From positions 1 through 64,000 of the forward strand of contig CAMDML010000002.1 of assembly GCA_945902215.1 (NCBI GenBank): a stretch of 64,000 nucleotides of DNA, read 5' to 3'. Origin of the DNA: Klebsiella pneumoniae (GTDB lineage: Bacteria > Pseudomonadota > Gammaproteobacteria > Pseudomonadales > Pseudohongiellaceae). This document shows positions 1 through 9,508 of the stretch, piece by piece. The translations under genes and the position numbers were made by a program. How positions within the stretch are numbered: position 1 is the stretch's first letter; every line of letters starts with the position of its first letter. The notes beneath the pieces are model-generated. The model was given only the letters and a program-made list of their open reading frames with translations. It had not been told where the DNA came from and ran no database searches.

Positions 1-516
1 AACCAAACGGTAAGTATAATACTGTGACATGTATAGCTTCAATCCTTTTGAAACTTCTAGCCTGTGGCAAGCCCCCGATTTCCTAGACACCGGACAGCTT
101 CATAAAATACTACTGCCCTTTACACACAGGAGGATTACCCAGGGACATTCTGTCGCGCTTACCAAATAAAGCCCATCCCCACAAAATAAAAATACTCCCC
201 CCTGTTTTAATTCCGACAGTGACGTGGGGGTATCCCCTAAACGAAGCCGAAACTAGAAAGTGCAAAATTGCACATCGTTCGAGTGGAATAGTATGTAAGG
301 CTGCTAAGGGGGTCCCTTTCTGACAAAGTGGGGGTACCCGGGTGGGTGGGGTCTTGGGATTGGGGTTTTGGAACGATGTGAAGTTGGCTGTGGCTTTGTG
401 TTGCTGGGAAAGCTGCACCGCACCGTCTAAACCGGAAACAGGTTGTGGGTAGTGTTGCGGGTAGGTTTAGTTATTTAATTATTATTTTTTTAATTTCAAT
501 AACTTACTACATTTGC
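1..516. other. Left flank with no supported gene
   Basis: No reading frame here looks like a real protein. The longest, on the minus strand at 110-418, has low-complexity proline- and serine-containing sequence, no recognisable domain and no convincing ribosome site. The stretch contains several G-runs on the plus strand, for example two near-repeats beginning gtgggggta around 224 and 329, and a very AT-rich segment at about 468-515. It lies just past the 3' end of tRNA-Ser, a common place for integrated DNA, but no attachment-site copy of the tRNA end is visible within these bases. Confidence 0.5.
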
Positions 517-607
517 TGGCGGAGGGGGTGAGATTCGAACTCACGGAAGGCTATTAACCTTCGCCGGTTTTCAAGACCGGTGCATTCAACCGCTCTGCCA
601 CCTCTCC
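517..607 (-). tRNA. tRNA-Ser (anticodon TGA)
   Basis: The minus strand folds as a long class II tRNA. It has acceptor GGAGAGG, an anticodon stem CCGGT/ACCGG enclosing loop CTTGAAA (anticodon TGA), a long variable arm AAGGTTAATAGCCTT, a TTCGAAT T-loop and an encoded 3' CCA (complement of 517-519). The acceptor stem has one A-C mismatch as read here. The neighbouring yccA and tus genes fit the arrangement known from Pseudomonas. Confidence 0.95.
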
Positions 608-684
608 GCGAAGGGCCGCATATTACCGCAAGCCAGTATGCAGTCAATCGGAAACAACAGCGCATAATTCCAGATGGAATTCCG

Positions 685-690
685 TATAAT
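685..690 (+). promoter_or_regulatory. Possible -10 box for yccA
   Basis: A perfect TATAAT lies 31 bases before the yccA start. No good -35 hexamer is visible at 16-18 bases upstream, so this is only a candidate. Confidence 0.35.
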
Positions 691-721
691 GAGCACAATC
701 AGTGAGTAACAGGAGACGATC

Positions 722-1390
722 ATGAATCAACTCGATTACAACATTTCCCACAGTCAGGAAGCCGTACAGGACACCAACAAGGTACTCCGCAACACCTACT
801 TGCTGCTGTCGATGACGCTTTTGTGCAGTGCTATTGCCGCCGGCATTTCCATGACACTGAACCTCAGCCCCAACATGAGTCTTGTGCTGATGCTGGTGGG
901 CTTTGGCCTCTTGTTCTGGGTACACAAGGCTGCCGACAGCGCCAATGGCCTCATTGCTATTTTCGCCTTCACCGCTTGTATGGGTGCTGCGTTGGGCCCG
1001 ATGCTGAATTTCTATCTGGCATTGGCACGCGGACCTGCGCTGATCATGGAAGCGCTGGGTGGTACCGCGCTGATTTTCCTGACGCTGTCGGGTTATGCGC
1101 TGACGACGAAAAAGAACTTCTCTTTCATGGGTGGCTTCCTGATGACAGGGATGGTGTTGGTGATCATCGCTGGCCTGCTTAACCTCTTCCTGCAGATACC
1201 GGTTTTGGAACTGGTGCTACCTGCCGCAGTGATTCTGTTGATGTCAGGCCTGATTCTGTTCGACACCAGCCGCATTATTCACGGGGGCGAGACCAATTAC
1301 ATCAGGGCCACTGTTTCCCTGTATCTGAATATTTACAACCTGTTCACCAGCTTGCTGCGCTTGCTCGGCGCCATGAGCGGCGACCGCTGA
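722..1390 (+). CDS. yccA: Bax inhibitor-1 / YccA family inner-membrane protein
   Basis: A 222-residue polytopic membrane protein of the Bax inhibitor-1 family. In E. coli YccA binds and modulates the membrane protease FtsH. About seven hydrophobic segments follow a short hydrophilic N-terminus (roughly residues 1-24), and the C-terminal part keeps the family pattern LFDTSRI...SLYLNIYNLF. Length matches YccA (about 219). The ATG at 722 has a good Shine-Dalgarno, AGGAGA, 5 bases upstream. A hairpin after the stop suggests a single-gene transcript separate from the tus genes. The family assignment is firm; the FtsH role is inferred from homologues. Confidence 0.93.
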   Translation: MNQLDYNISHSQEAVQDTNKVLRNTYLLLSMTLLCSAIAAGISMTLNLSPNMSLVLMLVGFGLLFWVHKAADSANGLIAIFAFTACMGAALGPMLNFYLALARGPALIMEALGGTALIFLTLSGYALTTKKNFSFMGGFLMTGMVLVIIAGLLNLFLQIPVLELVLPAAVILLMSGLILFDTSRIIHGGETNYIRATVSLYLNIYNLFTSLLRLLGAMSGDR

Positions 1391-1404
1391 TTCATGAAAT
1401 GGTG

Positions 1405-1434
1405 ACAGCGCCATTTTGGGGAAAATGGCGCTGT
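1405..1434 (+). terminator. Hairpin terminator after yccA
   Basis: A perfect 13-bp inverted repeat, ACAGCGCCATTTT, encloses a GGGG loop 14 bases after the yccA stop. The T-tract is short (only a few T), so it may be a weak intrinsic terminator or serve mainly as an RNA 3'-end stabiliser. Confidence 0.7.
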
Positions 1435-1537
1435 TTAAGGTGCAGTTGCTTCGAATGCCGCAGGCGCTCGACCCGTCACTGCCGAATTGATTAGCGGCGT
1501 CCCCGCTCCCATCCGCGACATCCGTTACAATAGCCGC

Positions 1538-1933
1538 ATGAGTTCCTTCTCTCTCATCATTCAGGGTGCGCCCTACACTTCGCAGGCCTCCGTGTCGGCA
1601 TTGCACTTCAGCCGTGCCGCACTCGCAGACGGGCATGAGATTCAGCGCCTCTTTTTCTTTCAGGACGGGGTGCATAATGCCTCTGCGCTCATCGTGCCGC
1701 CGCAGGATGAACTGCACCTGCCCAAGGCTTGGCAGGAGCTGATCCAGAAACATGGGATTGATGCTGTTGTTTGTGCCGCTTCAGCTCTCAAGCGCGGCAT
1801 ACTGAGTGATGAGGAAGCTGCACGTTACGAGAAGACTACTGACAATTTGCTGCCTGGATTCACCATCGGTGGTCTTGGCTTGCTCGTCGATGCTTTGCGC
1901 AATTCCGATCGTCTGATCAACTTTGCGCCATGA
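1538..1933 (+). CDS. tusD: Sulfurtransferase TusD/DsrE
   Basis: A 131-residue DsrE-family subunit of the TusBCD/DsrEFH heterohexamer, which passes persulfide sulfur to TusE/DsrC in the cytoplasm. The conserved active cysteine is present at residue 79 in the context VVCAASALKRGI, matching Cys78 of E. coli TusD and DsrE. The ATG at 1538 is chosen because the protein then starts in the family's first strand (FSLIIQGAPY). A longer in-frame start at 1487 would add 17 unrelated residues. No strong ribosome site is visible. It opens the order D-C-B-E, with tusC starting 7 bases after its stop. Confidence 0.93.
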   Translation: MSSFSLIIQGAPYTSQASVSALHFSRAALADGHEIQRLFFFQDGVHNASALIVPPQDELHLPKAWQELIQKHGIDAVVCAASALKRGILSDEEAARYEKTTDNLLPGFTIGGLGLLVDALRNSDRLINFAP

Positions 1934-1940
1934 GCTCTTG

Positions 1941-2312
1941 ATGAAATCTGCAAACAATCAGGAAGTGCTGTTTATTGCCAGCCGAAGTCCTTGGTCCAGC
2001 GCGGCGGCGGCCGCAGGTGCCGATTTGCTGATGACTGCTGCGGTGTTCGAACAATCGGTCGGTGTTGTGTTCTGCGGTGATGGTGTGTGGCAATTGCAGG
2101 CAGGACAGGATGGCTCTGGACTTGGCCTGAAGACCTTGGCGAAGATCTTCCCTGCCTTCGAGCTGTACGACATCAAGCGCATCCGCGTGGCAGAGTCCTC
2201 ACTGCGCGAGCGCGGCCTGACGCTGCAGGACTTGGTCATGGATGTCGAACTTGTCAATGATGAGGGAATGCGCACCTTGATCGCCAGCAGCAAGACTGTA
2301 TTCGTATTCTGA
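1941..2312 (+). CDS. tusC: Sulfurtransferase complex subunit TusC/DsrF
   Basis: A 123-residue DsrF-like subunit. It shares the DsrE fold but is regarded in the family as structural in the TusBCD hexamer. The sequence has the expected alternating strands (VLFIASRSP, VGVVFCGDGVWQL) and ends in the typical hydrophobic tail (TVFVF). The ATG at 1941 follows the tusD stop by 7 bases. An upstream in-frame TTG at 1923 inside tusD is less likely. Position between tusD and tusB, plus length (E. coli TusC is 119), support the call. It is presumably co-translated with its partners. Confidence 0.9.
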   Translation: MKSANNQEVLFIASRSPWSSAAAAAGADLLMTAAVFEQSVGVVFCGDGVWQLQAGQDGSGLGLKTLAKIFPAFELYDIKRIRVAESSLRERGLTLQDLVMDVELVNDEGMRTLIASSKTVFVF

Positions 2313-2348
2313 TGATGAAAATGTGGAACGGACATTGAGCGGGCAAGA

Positions 2349-2654
2349 ATGACGCTGCATACCTACAACAAGTCGCAGGACGCAAGCGAGGCCAGACTGC
2401 TCGCCTGTTTGCGCATGCTGGTACCGGGCGACAGTTTGCTGTTGCTGGAGGAAGGAGTGTACATCGCTTTGCAGTTACACCCGGGAATGCAGATTCGCAA
2501 CCAGATTCCTGCCGGCGTAGCATTATATGTACTGGATGCGGATTTGGCAGCCAGAGGTATTTCTGCCAAAATTCCGGCGGATTTTTCCGCTGTCGATTAC
2601 CGTGGTTTTGTGCGCCTTTGCCTGGCAAATGCTCGAGTCGTGAACTGGAACTGA
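2349..2654 (+). CDS. tusB: Sulfurtransferase TusB/DsrH
   Basis: A 101-residue DsrH-family subunit, the third partner of the sulfur-relay hexamer. It begins MTLHTYNKS and has the family signature GDSLLLLEEGVY followed by YVLDADLAARGI. A cysteine at residue 20 matches the conserved Cys20 of DsrH from sulfur oxidisers; as I recall it, the E. coli TusB sequence lacks this cysteine, so the subunit may be redox-active. The protein ends in ...VVNWN, resembling the conserved terminal tryptophan of the family. It sits 36 bases after tusC in the same run. Confidence 0.9.
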   Translation: MTLHTYNKSQDASEARLLACLRMLVPGDSLLLLEEGVYIALQLHPGMQIRNQIPAGVALYVLDADLAARGISAKIPADFSAVDYRGFVRLCLANARVVNWN

Positions 2655-2713
2655 ATGCGTCATACCACACGCCACCACACGCTGCGCCGTGTGCATCTTT
2701 ACTGAGTAGCAAG

Positions 2714-3052
2714 ATGACCAACATGGTCGGTACACACAACGCGAATCTGGCACTGGACAAGGACGGCTATCTGGCCAACCTGAGCGACTGGTCAGTAGAC
2801 GTTGCCGATGAGCTCGCCCGGGCTATGGAGGTGCAATTGACACCGCAACATTGGGAAATCCTGTACCTCATCCGCGATTTCCATCAACGGCGTGGACTGT
2901 CGCCAGTGATGCGTATCATGGTCAAGCTGGTCGAAAAAGAATTGGGTGCGGACAAGGGCAACAGCCTGTACCTGCTGAAACTCTTTCCCGACAGCCCGGC
3001 ACGCCTTGCCTGCAAGATCGCCGGCCTGCCCAGACCAGTGAATTGCCTTTGA
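2714..3052 (+). CDS. tusE: DsrC/TusE sulfur-carrier protein with two C-terminal cysteines
   Basis: A 112-residue DsrC/TusE-family sulfur carrier that accepts sulfur from TusBCD and, in the tRNA pathway, hands it to MnmA for 2-thiouridine synthesis. It carries the family core (LTPQHWEILYLIRDF) and a swinging C-terminal arm ending LACKIAGLPRPVNCL. Both arm cysteines are present, at residues 100 and 111, the same positions and spacing as in DsrC. E. coli TusE keeps only the penultimate one. The ATG at 2714 gives exactly the DsrC length; a second ATG at 2723 is possible. Its stop overlaps the pabB start. Confidence 0.92.
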   Translation: MTNMVGTHNANLALDKDGYLANLSDWSVDVADELARAMEVQLTPQHWEILYLIRDFHQRRGLSPVMRIMVKLVEKELGADKGNSLYLLKLFPDSPARLACKIAGLPRPVNCL

Positions 3053-4422
3053 ACGGGTTCTACGCTTTTCATCCTCTCGATTCGGGACTCGCTGCCTCAC
3101 ATTGGTTCGAAAAAATCCGCCACTTGCCCTTGCCCGTGGTGCTGGCCAGTGGCGGCTCGACACATGCTGCCGCACGTTACGACATACTTGCCGCTGCGCC
3201 GCGCTGCGTATTGCGCACTGAACAACAGCGCACTGTCATCAGCATGAACGATGGCACCGCGCCGGTAAGCACGCAGGAGGATCCATTTACGGTGCTTGCC
3301 CGTTACTGCCCAATCGACGCGGCAACCACAGCACCACAGGAACTGCCATTTGCCGGTGGTGCAATTGGATACTTCGGATATGAACTCCTGCACAACACCT
3401 ACCGGATTGACCATGGCGCAAAGCCGGAGCTCGGGCTGCCCGACATGCTGGTCGGCATTTACGATTGGGCGGTCATTGTCGACAACCAAACCGGGCGCAC
3501 GCTACTTGTCTGCCGTGGCATCGACGCCCAACATCAAGAGGAACTATTAAAGATACTGCGCACTACTGCTGTACCATCAGCGCCATCTTTCCGGTTGTTG
3601 GCACCGTTCGAGTCGAATTTCTCCAAGACGGAATACCTCAAACGCTTTCAACGCATCATCGATTACATCCACGCTGGCGACTGCTATCAGGTCAATCTGG
3701 CACAATGTTTTACGGCGCGTTGTGCCGGCGACAGCTGGCAGGCATTTCAGCGTCTGCAGGCCAGAGTCAATGCGCCTTTCGCCGCTTATCTTGAGGATGG
3801 CTCGCGCGCCATATTGAGTTTTTCGCCGGAGCGTTTCTTGCGCGTGCAAGAAAATGAAGTGCTGACGCAACCAATCAAGGGTACACGGCCACGCAGTTTC
3901 GAACCTCTGCATGATGTGGCCAACCGGCTTGACCTTGAATCGAGCGACAAGGATCGGGCTGAAAACCTGATGATCGTCGATTTGTTGCGCAATGATCTGG
4001 GGCGTGTGTGTGCCACCGGCTCGGTCAGAGTGGAAAACCTGTTTGAAACCCAGAGCTTCACCAACGTACACCATCTGGTCAGCACGATAAAAGGCAAGCT
4101 TGCGGATGCGCGGGATGTTTTCAAACTGATGCGCGCGTGTTTTCCGGGCGGCTCGATCACAGGTACACCAAAACAACGTGCAATGGAAATTATCAACGAA
4201 TTGGAATCGAGCCGGCGCTCGGTGTATTGCGGTGTTATCGGTTATATCGATTACAGCGGCAATATGGATAGCAACATCGCCATCCGCACTTTGGTGCGCA
4301 GCGGCGAACACATGCGTTGCTGGGGCGGTGGTGGCATCGTCGCGGATTCAGTTGGTGACGAGGAATACCAGGAAACGCTCGACAAGATTTCAATCTTTAT
4401 AAAAAACTTGCAGCAGCCGTGA
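3049..4422 (+). CDS. pabB: Aminodeoxychorismate synthase component I (PabB)
   Basis: A 457-residue chorismate-binding enzyme. It converts chorismate plus ammonia (from a PabA glutaminase) to 4-amino-4-deoxychorismate for folate synthesis. The motif QPIKGTRPR places the PabB-type active lysine near residue 277, and GSITGTPKQRAMEIINELE lies around residues 368-386. The N-terminal domain starts GFYAFHPLD. The best start is TTG at 3049, overlapping the dsrC stop as TTGA. Further upstream starts would lie deep inside dsrC. The next gene is nudL, as in E. coli, which favours PabB over TrpE. Confidence 0.92.
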   Translation: MNGFYAFHPLDSGLAASHWFEKIRHLPLPVVLASGGSTHAAARYDILAAAPRCVLRTEQQRTVISMNDGTAPVSTQEDPFTVLARYCPIDAATTAPQELPFAGGAIGYFGYELLHNTYRIDHGAKPELGLPDMLVGIYDWAVIVDNQTGRTLLVCRGIDAQHQEELLKILRTTAVPSAPSFRLLAPFESNFSKTEYLKRFQRIIDYIHAGDCYQVNLAQCFTARCAGDSWQAFQRLQARVNAPFAAYLEDGSRAILSFSPERFLRVQENEVLTQPIKGTRPRSFEPLHDVANRLDLESSDKDRAENLMIVDLLRNDLGRVCATGSVRVENLFETQSFTNVHHLVSTIKGKLADARDVFKLMRACFPGGSITGTPKQRAMEIINELESSRRSVYCGVIGYIDYSGNMDSNIAIRTLVRSGEHMRCWGGGGIVADSVGDEEYQETLDKISIFIKNLQQP

Positions 4423-4997
4423 AGCTTGATCCGGAGCATATCCGCCAGCGTCTTTTGCTACAGACCGCAGATGAACTGAACCCGCTAGTCGTGTCCCCTG
4501 CTTCCATCTCGCAAGCAGCCGTACTGGTATTGTTGTGTCCGGGCAACGCTGGCCCGGTGATAATCCTCACCCGGCGCAGCACAGAACTGCCACAGCATGC
4601 AGGGCAAATCAGTTTTCCTGGTGGTCGCATGCATGCAAACGACACCAGTCTGGAAGCCACTGCATTGCGTGAAACCGCAGAGGAAACCGGCCTCGATCCA
4701 GCCACGGTCATTGTGCTGGGGCGCTTGCCCGTTACCACCGTGAGTTCAGGATTCCTGATTACACCGGTAGTAGCCTGGGCCAAGGCCAGACCCCAGTTGC
4801 AGGCCAATCCAAGAGAAGTGGTGGAAATGATCGATTGTCCGCTGGCACTTGCGCTGGATTCGGCCGCATACAAAACCGGCTCTCAGGAACGAGACGGGAT
4901 CAGGCGGGAGTTCTGGTATATCGAATTCGACGGCCATTATGTCTGGGGCGCTACCGCCAGAATGCTGCGCTCACTGGCCGTGTTGCTGGCGAACTGA
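4419..4997 (+). CDS. nudL: CoA pyrophosphatase, Nudix hydrolase NudL
   Basis: A 192-residue Nudix hydrolase of the CoA-diphosphatase type, expected to cleave CoA to 4'-phosphopantetheine and 3',5'-ADP. The CoA-pyrophosphatase signature (LTRRSTELPQHAGQISFPGG, about residues 50-70) runs directly into the Nudix box ending RETAEETGL. It starts with GTG at 4419, overlapping the pabB stop as GTGA, so the two are translationally coupled. It ends 7 bases from the convergent thrH gene, leaving no room for a separate terminator. Confidence 0.92.
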   Translation: MKLDPEHIRQRLLLQTADELNPLVVSPASISQAAVLVLLCPGNAGPVIILTRRSTELPQHAGQISFPGGRMHANDTSLEATALRETAEETGLDPATVIVLGRLPVTTVSSGFLITPVVAWAKARPQLQANPREVVEMIDCPLALALDSAAYKTGSQERDGIRREFWYIEFDGHYVWGATARMLRSLAVLLAN

Positions 4998-5004
4998 AAC
5001 GCAA

Positions 5005-5619
5005 TCAGCCCAGTTTGCGCTGACTGTTCGCAATGAAGCGCTGACGCAATTCATCGTAGGTATGCACGGCCGGGAACTGTGGAAATTCGGCAATGACATT
5101 CGGCGGTGCGTTGAACAGGAAGCCGGCATCGGCTTCGGCCAGCATGCTGGTGTCATTGTAGGAATCGCCGGCGGCCAGCACGCGGTAATTCAATGCATGA
5201 AAGGCCTTTACTGCCTGCCGCTTGGGATCCTTCTGGCGCAGGATGTAATTCACCACCCTGCCCTGTAAATCTACCCCCAGCTTGTGACACAGCAACATCG
5301 GGTTGCCCAGTTGCGGCATCAGCGGCAACGCGAACTCGTAAAAAGTATCAGAGAGAATAGCGATCTGAAAATGCTGACGCAGCCAGTGCATGAACTCCGA
5401 CGCACCCGGTAGCGGCTCAATGGTTGCAATCACTTCCTGGATTTCCTTCAGTCCCAGCTTGTGCTCGGCCAAGATACCAAGCCGCTGTTTCATCAGAAGA
5501 TCGTAGTCTGGCACGTCGCGCGTAGTCAGGCGCAACTCGGCGATGTTGGTCTTTTCAGCAAACTTGATCCAGATTTCTGGAATCAGCACCCCTTCGAGAT
5601 CGAGACAAACGATTTCCAT
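5005..5619 (-). CDS. thrH: Phosphoserine phosphatase / homoserine phosphotransferase ThrH
   Basis: A 204-residue HAD-superfamily enzyme. ThrH of Pseudomonas dephosphorylates phosphoserine and can transfer the phosphate to homoserine. Motif I is CLDLEGVLIPE (nucleophile Asp7), motif II is ILSDTFYEF and motif III is GDSYNDTSML. The ATG at 5619 is preceded by GGAG at a suitable distance; the 16-residue longer frame has no homology. It lies downstream of cysB on the minus strand and beside pabB, the neighbourhood seen in Pseudomonas, though a cysH gene found there is missing here. Confidence 0.92.
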   Translation of the reverse strand: MEIVCLDLEGVLIPEIWIKFAEKTNIAELRLTTRDVPDYDLLMKQRLGILAEHKLGLKEIQEVIATIEPLPGASEFMHWLRQHFQIAILSDTFYEFALPLMPQLGNPMLLCHKLGVDLQGRVVNYILRQKDPKRQAVKAFHALNYRVLAAGDSYNDTSMLAEADAGFLFNAPPNVIAEFPQFPAVHTYDELRQRFIANSQRKLG

Positions 5620-5691
5620 GACTTCCACTCCACTACGAATAAACCGCGCGCATTCTCCCTGCTCCACACCCCGGTTGCAACGAGCGCGGAC

Positions 5692-6707
<1,016 letters not shown>

Positions 6708-6788
6708 AAAAACCATAGGCATATTCCATGAAGTCTTGGAGAAGGTAAGAAACCGTCTTGGGGACTCTTAATCGGGCTGAGGGCTCTT

Positions 6789-7727
6789 TCAGGGCAGTAG
6801 GTTGGCAATGCCAGCCGGGACATGCCCAGTAGCGACATGCTCACGCGCTGATTCGCAGTGGCCCGGCTGGTCGTCAAAGAATACGTCCGCCTCGTAGGCG
6901 CGCAGGAACGCACCCTTGTCCTGGCCACCCAGGAACAGGGACTCGTCGATCTTGATGTCCCAGGCCCGCAAGGTCCGCACCACTCGTTCGTGGGCTGGGG
7001 CGGCACGCGCGGTTACTAGGCAGGTGCGAATAGGTGAAGTCGCGTCGGGGAACTCCTTCTGCAGGCGCTGTAAAGCCGCGAGAAAAGGTTTGAAGGGCCC
7101 GCCACTGAGCGGACTTTTGGCTGAAGCCCGTTCACTGCGTGTGAACTCGTCCAGGCCGCTGGATTTGTAAACACGTTCGGCTTCGTCGGAAAACAGGACG
7201 GCATCGCCGTCGAAGGCGAAGCGCAATTTGAAATCTTCTGTGTTGGCAGCTTTGGAGGGCATGATGGTTGCCGCTGCAATGTCGTGCTCAAGGGCTTGCC
7301 GCACGTCCTGCCCATTCGTTGACAGGAACAGATGGCTGTTGAAAGCCGAGATGTAACGGTAGGGACTGGACCCGCCACAGAAAGCCGCCTTGCTGATGCT
7401 GAGCTTGTGATGTTCGATCGAGTTGAAGATCCGCAGGCCGGTATCGGCCGTGTTGCGCGACAGCAGGATCACTTCCACACGCGGCTGTTTCAGCAGCACG
7501 TTGATATGGAGCAGTTTCTTGACCAAGTGAAAGGCATCGCCAGGTTCGAGTGGCTCGTCTTCGTGTGCGATCTGGTACTGGCGGTAGGCTTCGATGCCCC
7601 GCTCTTCGTAAACCCGGTGACTGGCGTCAAGGTTGAACAGCGCGCGCGAGGAGATCGCAACAATCAATTTATCGCTGTCTGACGGGCGGGATTTACTGGC
7701 TTTTTCACCGGCGTTCATGCCGGACAT
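6789..7727 (-). CDS. Cytosolic 5'-nucleotidase (NT5C1-like family)
   Basis: A 312-residue protein of the bacterial 5'-nucleotidase family related to animal cytosolic 5'-nucleotidase I, expected to dephosphorylate nucleoside monophosphates. A HAD-like motif [15 protein letters not shown] lies near residue 172. Other family landmarks are [14 protein letters not shown] near the start and a late [10 protein letters not shown] acidic motif. The start is uncertain: ATG at 7727 overlaps msrA by 13 bases, while ATG at 7718 forms an exact ATGA overlap with the msrA stop. Either way it is translationally coupled to msrA. Confidence 0.85.
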   Translation of the reverse strand: MSGMNAGEKASKSRPSDSDKLIVAISSRALFNLDASHRVYEERGIEAYRQYQIAHEDEPLEPGDAFHLVKKLLHINVLLKQPRVEVILLSRNTADTGLRIFNSIEHHKLSISKAAFCGGSSPYRYISAFNSHLFLSTNGQDVRQALEHDIAAATIMPSKAANTEDFKLRFAFDGDAVLFSDEAERVYKSSGLDEFTRSERASAKSPLSGGPFKPFLAALQRLQKEFPDATSPIRTCLVTARAAPAHERVVRTLRAWDIKIDESLFLGGQDKGAFLRAYEADVFFDDQPGHCESAREHVATGHVPAGIANLLP

Positions 7728-8347
7728 GGTACACCGGTTCCCCGCAGGCCGCAGTAACCGTCCGGGTTCTTGGCGAGGTACTGTTGGTGGTAATCCTCCG
7801 CATAATAGAAAGCTCCTGCGGCACCAATTTCGGTTGTGATGCGTCCAGCCTTGGCCTTGTCGAGAGCGGCCTGATACACAATCCGTGAGGCTTCCGCCGC
7901 TTCTGCCTGTGTAGGGGAAGTGGTGTAAATCGCTGACCTATACTGGCTGCCCTGATCGTTGCCCTGCCGCATGCCTTGAGTCGGATTGTGTGACTCCCAA
8001 AACACGTGCAGCAGTTTGCTATAAGCGACCACGGCAGGATCGAACACAATCACTACGACCTCGGTATGGCCGGTCTGGCCACTGCACACGTCACGATAGG
8101 TGGGATGGGCTGTGAAGCCCCCGGCATAGCCGACAGCCGTGCTCCAAACACCAGAAAGCTGCCAGAACAGGCGCTCAGCACCCCAGAAACAGCCAAGTCC
8201 CACGATGGCGCGCTCGAGATGGGCTGGACAGGGTTCGGCCATTGAATTGCCATTGACGTAATGCACCGGAGCAATGACCATAGGCGTAGACCGGTGGGGC
8301 AAGGGCTCCCCTGCAGTTACCAAGGTCTCTTTTTTAAACAATGACAT
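7715..8347 (-). CDS. msrA: Peptide methionine sulfoxide reductase MsrA
   Basis: A 210-residue MsrA that reduces methionine-S-sulfoxide in proteins or as the free amino acid. The catalytic motif GCFWG places the nucleophile at Cys53, followed by the family patterns GYAGG and YRSAIY. A C-terminal cysteine (…[12 protein letters not shown]) can act in recycling. Length agrees with the longer E. coli-type MsrA (212). It is upstream of, and overlaps, the 5'-nucleotidase gene. The 156-base gap to the divergent mshM-like gene must hold both promoters. Confidence 0.95.
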   Translation of the reverse strand: MSLFKKETLVTAGEPLPHRSTPMVIAPVHYVNGNSMAEPCPAHLERAIVGLGCFWGAERLFWQLSGVWSTAVGYAGGFTAHPTYRDVCSGQTGHTEVVVIVFDPAVVAYSKLLHVFWESHNPTQGMRQGNDQGSQYRSAIYTTSPTQAEAAEASRIVYQAALDKAKAGRITTEIGAAGAFYYAEDYHQQYLAKNPDGYCGLRGTGVPCPA

Positions 8348-8503
8348 CGATTTCCTCCGTAAATGACTGAAATAAGGAACTTTTCCTATTTCTTGAGCTG
8401 CCTTCTCTGCCTACTATCGAAAGTTGGGCATACTAGGTTCAGGATACCGCCACAGAGTCAATTCAGACAGTGGCATGCCGACAATAAAAAGGCTGCTTAA
8501 ACT

Positions 8504-9433
8504 ATGTATCTGGAATTTTTCGGTATGCGTGAGTTGCCATTCACGCTGACGCCGAACACAGATTTTTTCATCGATCTCGACGGCCATCATCAGGCTTTGG
8601 AAGTCATCCAGCTCGCCCTCGAAAGCGGTGAAGGCTTTATCAAAATTACGGGAGAGGTTGGCACTGGGAAAACCCTGCTCTGCCGCCGCTTGCTCAATAC
8701 ACTTAGTGACCAATTTGTTTCCGCTTACATTCCCAACCCCTTTCTGACCCCGGACGGCCTGATGCTCGCGCTTGCCGAGGAATTGAACCTGCCTATATCC
8801 CCGGAAAAAGGCCGCCACCACATTCTGGGCCAGATCAATGCCCAGTTAATGAGCATCAAACAGGCCGGCAAGCAGGTCGTGTTCCTGCTGGATGAAGCAC
8901 AGGCCATGCCCGAGGAAAGCATCGAAGCATTGCGGTTATTGACCAACCTAGAAACCGAATCTGAAAAGCTGTTGCAGGTGGTCTTGTTCGGCCAGCCCGA
9001 ACTAAACGACCTGTTGAACCGTGACTCTTTGCGCCAGCTCAAACAGCGCATCACCTTTTCCTATGTGTTGCCAACGCTCACCGAAGACGAGGTCACAAGC
9101 TACATTAACCACCGCCTGTCACGCTCCGGCTTCCCTGGCGTGAACTTGTTTAGCTCCAAAGCTATTCAGGAAGTGTTCAAGGCCAGCGCAGGCATTCCCC
9201 GCATCATCAATATCCTATGTCACAAGGCCCTGCTGGTTGCCTACGGCCGTGGCGATACCAAGATTACGCATTTGCATGTTGGCCGCGCCGTGGAAGACAC
9301 TGAAGATGCGCGCATCCAGGTAAATTACACGCAAAAGACAAACATAAGTGGCCCCAATTGGCTGACGCTTGTCATGTCTTGCATTGCCGCCAGTGCGCTC
9401 ACTTTATTGATGGTTTACTGGTTGGGCTTGTAA
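8504..9433 (+). CDS. ExeA/MshM-type membrane-tethered ATPase
   Basis: A 309-residue AAA (ExeA/GspA-like) ATPase resembling MshM of the MSHA pilus locus. Walker A is GEVGTGKT (50-57), Walker B is VVFLLDE (about 125-131), and the sensor/arginine region GIPRIINILCHKAL lies near residue 225. A single C-terminal membrane segment (about 286-307) anchors it with the ATPase in the cytoplasm and almost nothing outside. No other msh, exe or gsp gene is nearby. Its partner is the ATPase gene 75 bases downstream. The fold is firm; the name MshM and any role in pilus or secretin assembly are inference. Confidence 0.85.
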   Translation: MYLEFFGMRELPFTLTPNTDFFIDLDGHHQALEVIQLALESGEGFIKITGEVGTGKTLLCRRLLNTLSDQFVSAYIPNPFLTPDGLMLALAEELNLPISPEKGRHHILGQINAQLMSIKQAGKQVVFLLDEAQAMPEESIEALRLLTNLETESEKLLQVVLFGQPELNDLLNRDSLRQLKQRITFSYVLPTLTEDEVTSYINHRLSRSGFPGVNLFSSKAIQEVFKASAGIPRIINILCHKALLVAYGRGDTKITHLHVGRAVEDTEDARIQVNYTQKTNISGPNWLTLVMSCIAASALTLLMVYWLGL

Positions 9434-9508
9434 GCCTGGTGTACTGCCACATCGATGGCGTGGCATGGCACCCCGTAAGTATTACCAAGTAATCTGACTG
9501 GAACCCGC

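Noticed and set aside
110-418. 102-codon minus-strand frame in the left flank
   Set aside because: Low-complexity content, no ribosome site and no recognised family; not enough to call a gene.
1941-3052. A full dissimilatory sulfur oxidation (dsr) operon
   Set aside because: No dsrAB, dsrMKJOP or dsrL genes follow; the next gene is pabB, so only the relay module is present.
8504-9433. Evidence of a complete MSHA pilus or type II secretion locus
   Set aside because: Only the MshM-like ATPase and its partner are present; no pilin, secretin or assembly platform gene lies nearby.
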